A stretch of 8,160 bases of DNA from an uncultured Chloroflexota bacterium (lineage in GTDB: Bacteria; Chloroflexota; Dehalococcoidia; Lucifugimonadales; CAJWER01). Each line of letters begins with the position of its first letter. The first letter of the stretch is position 1. The position numbers and the translations under genes were made by a program. Below the pieces are notes generated by a model that had not been told where the DNA came from, did no database searches, and saw only the letters and a list, made by a program, of their open reading frames with translations. The stretch is taken from positions 1 to 8,160 of the forward strand of contig CAJWER010000126.1 in NCBI GenBank assembly GCA_913030785.1. Reading direction: 5' to 3'. Of the stretch, positions 4,714 through 8,160 are shown piece by piece.

Positions 4714-5790
4714 ATTAATCTCAAACTCACAATATCATTCCTTCTCCCCGCAGCATTTATGTTACTGCTGGTAGCTTGTGGCGGTGGTCAGCCAATACCA
4801 GATATCGATGCCACCGTAGAGGCTAAGTCGCAGGCCAAGACGAAAACTATGGTGGAGGCTACTCCTACGCTAGTGCCATCCACAGCCACTCTGACACCCA
4901 CTCCTAGCGATTCAAGCTTCACAATCACTTCTATGCTTTGCAGCGATGAACAGGGACCAGACTGTACTAAGTTGCGTCTAGGAGATGATTACTTGACGAT
5001 AGCTGCACCCGCAATAGGACACCTGTATTCTTGTACAGGTAAGAATCCCAATGCGCCTGGTTCTGTAGAAAGCAAGATTACCTGGATTGATTTCGCTGAT
5101 AAGACTTGGAATTTCCTCACAAAGTTATGGCTGCCGCAAGGAACATTTAGTCCCGTAACAGGAACCTACACCGAAACGATCTCCGATGATAACCGTCTGA
5201 TAAGCGTCAATAACCTTCCCGTGGATGGAAAGATCGGAGACTGGCCGATGACGAACTATGCCAAACTGACTGAGCTAGATCCGAATCCTGGAATACCAAC
5301 ATCCAGTAGCTTTTCATTTTCCTATTCCACTAACCCGACAGAGGCTCCATCACCAACCTGTGTTTCGTTGGGTGCGATTGGTGTGACAAAGAACGGTGTT
5401 ATCATCTCTAACGCAGCCGACGGGCGTGGTGAAGATGCTGTGGCTAGGGAAATCGTAGATGAGTTCGGCGGGCATCCGGCCAGGAGCGATTACCACTACC
5501 ATTTCATTCCGGAACGGCTCGACAGCGAATCTCTGAGCGGCGGTCACTCTGGCATAGTTGGTTACATAAATGATGGTTTCCCGATTTATGGTTACAAGGG
5601 CGAAGGTGGAACTGAAATGTCCAATGATGATTTGGACTTATGCCACGGTCATAAACATGGGACGTTGGGATATCACTACCATGCGACGCTAGAATATCCC
5701 TACACCGTTGGTTGCTACATGGGGACCTCTATTTCAAGTTCATCGAATGGAGTGCCACCACCTGGAGGGGGTCCACTGGGCGCGCCTTAA
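4714..5790 (+). CDS. YHYH-domain lipoprotein with apparent ATT start, 358 aa
   Basis: This is an exported, membrane-anchored protein with a C-terminal YHYH domain, a His-rich fold of unknown function often found in secreted proteins. The first ATG (4759) leaves only MLLLVAC before the acylated Cys, too short for a signal peptide. Reading in frame from ATT 4714 gives (M)NLKLTISFLLPAAFMLLLVAC: a Lys4 n-region, a hydrophobic core and the lipobox LVAC with Cys22. GGAGG (4701-4705) lies eight bases upstream of the ATT and no ATG, GTG or TTG fits. After Cys22 come GGGQPIPDIDATVEAK, a Thr/Pro linker to about residue 65, a beta-rich middle, then 'SDYHYHF' (260-263) and 'GYHYHA' (320-323) with 'GFPIYGY' and 'CHGHKH' between them. 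Base composition looks AT-richer than the neighbouring MFS gene. It may have been acquired separately. A mutated or misread ATG is the main alternative. Confidence 0.85.
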   Translation: MNLKLTISFLLPAAFMLLLVACGGGQPIPDIDATVEAKSQAKTKTMVEATPTLVPSTATLTPTPSDSSFTITSMLCSDEQGPDCTKLRLGDDYLTIAAPAIGHLYSCTGKNPNAPGSVESKITWIDFADKTWNFLTKLWLPQGTFSPVTGTYTETISDDNRLISVNNLPVDGKIGDWPMTNYAKLTELDPNPGIPTSSSFSFSYSTNPTEAPSPTCVSLGAIGVTKNGVIISNAADGRGEDAVAREIVDEFGGHPARSDYHYHFIPERLDSESLSGGHSGIVGYINDGFPIYGYKGEGGTEMSNDDLDLCHGHKHGTLGYHYHATLEYPYTVGCYMGTSISSSSNGVPPPGGGPLGAP

Positions 5791-6025
5791 TGAGTTGCGA
5801 GAAAGAGTCATGGGCAAAATCATTAGGTTCCTGAGACATACTTCCTCTACACCATCCACTCCAGCTCGGTGATTATTTGTAACCTCACAACAGCCTTATA
5901 ACCGCAATACCCCTAGTCCCCCTATCGGCCTCACGGCTGCTACGTACCTTGAGGACTAGCATTAGAGAAGATGGCTTCCCTAAATGGCAGCCTGCTGAAA
6001 CCTCGAACCGATTAGCTTTCCCGAG
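5791..6025. other. Intergenic region between convergent YHYH and zinc-ribbon genes
   Basis: No gene is seen. It contains the second exact copy of the 20-bp repeat (5882-5901) followed by C-rich sequence resembling the run-up to the TATACT element, but the TATACT core itself is degraded (GGCTGCTAC at about 5935). A weak TAGCT/AGCTA stem lies at the zinc-ribbon stop. No convincing terminator is visible for either gene. Confidence 0.5.
5882..5901. repeat. Exact 20-bp repeat, copy 2 (partner 960-979)
   Basis: It is identical to 960-979 over all 20 bases, and the flanks diverge at once on the left. On the right the two share only a general pattern of C-runs and GGCCT. It lies in the gap between two convergent genes, where a promoter is not expected. 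That argues for a dispersed repeat rather than a shared control site. Confidence 0.7.
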
Positions 6026-6220
6026 CTAGTCAGCTGCAGCCATGTCGTGGCCACAGCACAGAGGAGACTTGATACGACCGCACTCGTTCGGACACTCTGA
6101 GACACTAACGGTGCTACCATCGTCTTTCGTAAGCACCTTGTGCTCGAGTTGGGTGCCGCACTTACCACATGTGATGTTCGTCACTTCCATTCCACAGTCG
6201 GAACAGGTGTACTTTCCCAT
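6026..6220 (-). CDS. Small zinc-ribbon protein, 64 aa
   Basis: The protein carries eight cysteines in paired knuckles: C6xxC9, C18xxC21, C43xxxC47 and C55-C56-G-H58. Together these suggest two zinc sites or one zinc ribbon plus an extra knuckle. The opening 'MGKYTCSDCGMEV' and the end 'IKSPLCCGHDM' are reminiscent of small conserved zinc-ribbon proteins annotated in marine archaea and bacteria, with no known function. It has no signal peptide or membrane segment, so it is cytoplasmic. The ATG at 6220 is supported by AGAGGTGA seven bases upstream. Its promoter (6351-6379) is in a repeat shared with the DinB-fold gene, suggesting shared control. Plus-strand frames over this region are shadows. 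Confidence 0.8.
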   Translation of the reverse strand: MGKYTCSDCGMEVTNITCGKCGTQLEHKVLTKDDGSTVSVSECPNECGRIKSPLCCGHDMAAAD

Positions 6221-6290
6221 AGGTTTCTCACCTCTTTTCAGATTAGCCTTCCATGATCGAGACTCTATCCACCTAACACAGCCCTGTCAA

Positions 6291-6426
6291 CCGACATTCC
6301 AAATATCAAGTTGTCTGGACCCGAGTAGCGCACGATGATCGACGAGAGCCATACTAGTTTCTCTCACGAATACCGTCAACCATCCAATCAAGCTCACAAA
6401 CCCATCCGGCGTCGTCGTGAACTGGC
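6291..6426. repeat. Dispersed promoter-bearing repeat, copy 2 (partner 782-919)
   Basis: It aligns over its whole length with 782-919 with a few single-base gaps. It holds the zinc-ribbon promoter at 6351-6379. Conservation runs about 45 bases upstream of the -35 and about 60 downstream of the -10, more than core promoter function needs, so it may include a regulator site or a conserved leader. Confidence 0.7.
6351..6379 (-). promoter_or_regulatory. Sigma70-type promoter for the zinc-ribbon gene
   Basis: On the minus strand TTGACG (6379-6374), a 17-base spacer and TAGTAT (6356-6351) make a near-consensus promoter. The start would fall near 6344, leaving a leader of about 120 bases before ATG 6220. 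Its -35 and spacing are identical to those at 842-870. Confidence 0.65.
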
Positions 6427-6736
6427 GTTCGATGGGCAGCGGAGGTGGCTTTCACTACATTTGCACTCCCTTCGAACTCCCCCAAGCACGCACCTCGCCC
6501 TTGGTTACCTCTCTTCACCTCTGATGACCAGAAGGATATTCGCTAGCCTGGTGGTGGATGGAGCCCGGCGATACGCTCCAACACTTGCCGGAATACCTCC
6601 CGGGACACTGCCATTTCAGCAAACTGAAACACCAACCTTCTAGCATGAACACTTTTGCATACCTATTGACTTAAACTTGGTGTCTATGTCAGGTTAGGTC
6701 CGTGCACGAGAACCATCGGCTAACATGGAGGTCAAG
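6427..6736. other. Intergenic region upstream of the PhyH gene
   Basis: No credible gene is seen. A plus-strand frame from 6335 to 6643 is open but overlaps the promoter repeat and has no ribosome binding site. A minus-strand frame at about 6615-6540 reads FAEMAVSREVFRQVLERIAG, which looks helical and could be a gene fragment, but it has no start signal. A TTGACT at 6666-6671 is the only -35-like word ahead of the PhyH gene and lacks a well-spaced -10. Confidence 0.4.
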
Positions 6737-7540
6737 ATGCTCACCGATAGCCAGCTAACACAGTTCGAGGTTTTCGGCTTCCTTGTGTTGAGAGGTATGC
6801 TTGCACCAGAGGAGATAGAAAGGGCGTGGGCCGATTTCGAGGTCGGCCTAGCCTCAGCTCGAGAAGGTATGGATCGGATTGGCGTACGCGGTCAGCTCAA
6901 CTGGTCCAACCTACGGCCCGAGACACCGTTCCTGGCCACCTTGCCGGAGGACGAGCGCTTCTTCGGTGTTGCTCAACAGATCCTGGGCGAGGATGCCGTT
7001 GGGTCTTTCTCAAATTCAAACTCGTTTGACGGCGACAGAACCGAGTGGCACCCCGACGTGGTCCACCCCGACTGGCGAGGCATCAAGTTCGGCTTCTACC
7101 TGCAGCCGCTGGATCGCAACTCTGGAGCGCTGAGATTTATTCCCGGCTCACACAAAGAGCCTCTAATGTCTGATCTCAAAAAAGTCACACTGAAGGAGTC
7201 CAACCTCGGTCCGATTGATGAATCCGGGCTTAGAGTAGAAGAGGTGCCCGCCTTTGCCGCCGAGTCGGAGCCGGGCGATGTCGTAATGTTCGACAATCAC
7301 ACCTGGCACGCCAGCTACGGCGGCGACAAGGACCGACGGATGTGCACGATGGGCTACTTCGCGAGCCCGAAGAACCACTGGCAGGAACAGGCGGTCCGCT
7401 CGATGGTGGAGGCGGACACTCAATTGACCGCGAAGTTTCCGCACCTAGCCAGGTCCCCGCAGTGGCTCAAAAACGCCGACGGTGACCCGACACGAGGGCG
7501 ATGGATAGCCACGCTGCGCGAATGGGGTTTCGTCGATTAG
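6737..7540 (+). CDS. PhyH-family Fe(II)/2-oxoglutarate dioxygenase, 267 aa
   Basis: This is a cytoplasmic non-haem iron oxygenase of the phytanoyl-CoA dioxygenase family, which hydroxylates small organic substrates using 2-oxoglutarate and oxygen. The specific substrate cannot be read from sequence. Visible signatures are the N-terminal 'LTQFEVFGFLVLRGMLAPEEI', the iron ligands His105 and Asp107 in 'EWHPDVVHPD', the strand motif 'NSGALRFIPGSHK' (128-140), the distal His191 in 'HTWHASYGG', and Arg200 or Arg201 to bind 2-oxoglutarate. The length is typical. ATG 6737 is preferred over ATG 6725 because GGAGGT (6727-6732), which overlaps the upstream ATG, lies four bases before it. A possible small membrane-protein gene follows after four bases and could be co-transcribed. 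Confidence 0.88.
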   Translation: MLTDSQLTQFEVFGFLVLRGMLAPEEIERAWADFEVGLASAREGMDRIGVRGQLNWSNLRPETPFLATLPEDERFFGVAQQILGEDAVGSFSNSNSFDGDRTEWHPDVVHPDWRGIKFGFYLQPLDRNSGALRFIPGSHKEPLMSDLKKVTLKESNLGPIDESGLRVEEVPAFAAESEPGDVVMFDNHTWHASYGGDKDRRMCTMGYFASPKNHWQEQAVRSMVEADTQLTAKFPHLARSPQWLKNADGDPTRGRWIATLREWGFVD

Positions 7541-7544
7541 GCCG

Positions 7545-7757
7545 ATGTCACAGTCCAGGACGCGTTCTGTGAATACCCGGAAACGGCTCATGCCCTTTGA
7601 CGTAGGTATGGGCAACCTTGGCTGGGGGCTAGCTATGCTTGCCGCAGCGATGTTCGCGATGATTGCCATAGTGCCGCGACTGACCTCAAGTAACAGACAG
7701 GCCGCTGGCTGTAGCCGACCATTTTACTGGCTCCAGAGGCTAGCTTGTCCGGATTGA
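7545..7757 (+). CDS. Possible small single-span membrane protein, 70 aa
   Basis: ATG 7545 lies four bases after the PhyH stop, and the frame runs to TGA 7755-7757. The N-terminus is basic (SRTRSVNTRKR) and is followed by one strongly hydrophobic stretch, LGWGLAMLAAAMFAMIAIVP (residues 25-44), then a polar tail. This is the usual make-up of a small membrane protein. I do not recognise it. There is no clear ribosome binding site at 7545; translation could depend on coupling to the PhyH gene, or could begin at ATG 7590 or 7608. The tail after residue 45 is less protein-like, so the frame may be a truncated gene. Confidence 0.38.
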   Translation: MSQSRTRSVNTRKRLMPFDVGMGNLGWGLAMLAAAMFAMIAIVPRLTSSNRQAAGCSRPFYWLQRLACPD

Positions 7758-7953
7758 AGAGTGGCTTCCGAATCTGAACCGAAATCATCGGTAGTAGTTA
7801 TGGCGCAAACAAAACCAAAGACCCCACTAAGTGAGTCCCAGCCAGAGTTGGCCGCACAGTGGCCTATACTGCTCACAGAGGCAGGCTGATGTGGGTGGTG
7901 AGGTTGAGTCAGATCTGGTGGGGTGGCGTCCGAATACGGAAGATGAAATCACG
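7758..7953. other. Intergenic region with an imperfect direct repeat
   Basis: GTGGCTTCCGAATCTGA (from 7761) with GAAATCA after it resembles GTGGCGTCCGAATACGG (from 7923) with GAAATCA after it, giving a 30-base imperfect repeat with a gap. The TATACT-hairpin element copy 3 lies between them. The frame from GTG 7761 stays open to TGA 7887-7889, but it has no ribosome binding site and runs through the element, so I do not call it a gene. Confidence 0.4.
7862..7893 (+). repeat. TATACT-hairpin element, copy 3
   Basis: TATACT (7865-7870) is followed by the stem CTGCT (7869-7873) / GGCAG (7880-7884), kept through a T-G pair, and by SD-like AGAGG and ATG (7889-7891). It matches copies 1 and 2 at 25 of 32 positions. 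Changes fall mainly in the loop and outside the stem. The ATG opens a 25-codon frame; a GTG overlapping it at 7891-7893 is in frame with the membrane protein at 7954. Confidence 0.55.
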
Positions 7954-8160
7954 ATGGCACTGTTGATTAACAGCTATTCTTTTGTCGCTGGTGGACTGCT
8001 GGTCCTTATGATCGTGGCATTGTTGACCGGGCGACTCTTTAGCCCGAAATGGGCCGCGGCTGCGGTCGCAGTCACGTTCGTATCCCTAGTTGCCTTCCAG
8101 TTAACGGCAAGCACGAAAGCCAATACAGTTTCTAGTCCAGAAGATTTCAACAATGCGCTG
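7954..8160 (+). CDS. Membrane protein with two N-terminal helices (runs off right edge)
   Basis: The frame is open from ATG 7954 to the window end, 69 codons. It shows two hydrophobic helices, about residues 7-25 (SYSFVAGGLLVLMIVALL) and 33-50 (WAAAAVAVTFVSLVAFQL), then a polar segment STKANTVSSPEDFNNAL. Two short helices leading into a 'sxxeFnxAL' start often precede a thioredoxin- or rhodanese-like domain, but that domain is outside the window, so the family is not named. ATG 7954 has only a weak GGAAG upstream. The in-frame GTG 7891 in the conserved element has a better AGAGGCAGG and would add 21 acidic residues. The start is therefore uncertain. Confidence 0.65.
   Translation, partial: MALLINSYSFVAGGLLVLMIVALLTGRLFSPKWAAAAVAVTFVSLVAFQLTASTKANTVSSPEDFNNAL

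Noticed and set aside
6335..6643. 102-codon plus-strand frame
   Set aside because: It begins inside the promoter repeat, lacks a ribosome binding site, and has low-complexity His/Arg/Ser/Pro composition.
7761..7889. Open frame of 42 codons after the small membrane protein
   Set aside because: GTG start without ribosome binding site, and it reads through the conserved TATACT element, which is better explained as non-coding.

Overview
The window looks like a stretch of chromosome from a free-living bacterium. The best guess is a marine or soil Chloroflexota of the SAR202/Dehalococcoidia type. Three things support this: a lipoprotein with a 'DIDATVEAK' plus Thr/Pro linker, a decayed lipoprotein with a similar 'VPTPDMETTVEASVEA' stretch, and a mix of PhyH dioxygenase, NHL propeller, MFS_3 exporter, DinB-fold and cupin genes. 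The assignment rests on protein style and is inference. There is no plasmid, phage, CRISPR or defence signature, and no tRNA or rRNA was found. Genes are single units on both strands with long, structured intergenic regions.

Layout. 1-74 (-) is the start of a cupin-like gene that runs off the left edge. 145-184 is a perfect 17-bp hairpin. 213-758 (-) is a DinB-fold protein. 759-1527 is a long non-coding region with a promoter, two dispersed repeats, a tandem repeat and a possible structured RNA. 1528-2415 (+) is an NHL propeller with the full active-site set of peptidyl-hydroxyglycine amidating lyase. 2654-2876 (+) is a frameshifted lipoprotein remnant, convergent with 2892-4130 (-), an MFS exporter. 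4714-5790 (+) is a YHYH-domain lipoprotein that appears to start at ATT. 6026-6220 (-) is a small eight-cysteine zinc-ribbon protein. 6737-7540 (+) is a PhyH-type Fe/2-oxoglutarate dioxygenase, followed after 4 bases by a possible small membrane protein (7545-7757). 7954-8160 (+) is the start of a two-helix membrane protein that runs off the right edge.

The most interesting signal is between the genes. A short element (a TATACT box, a CTGCC...GGCAG hairpin, then a Shine-Dalgarno-like ATG) occurs three times at unlinked places, and its hairpin core appears a fourth time inside the long hairpin after the DinB gene. A second repeat of about 137 bp lies upstream of both the DinB and zinc-ribbon genes and carries the same TTGACG-17-TAnnAT promoter, so these two genes may be co-regulated. 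A third, exact 20-bp repeat is at 960 and 5882. The coding genes do not form an obvious single pathway.
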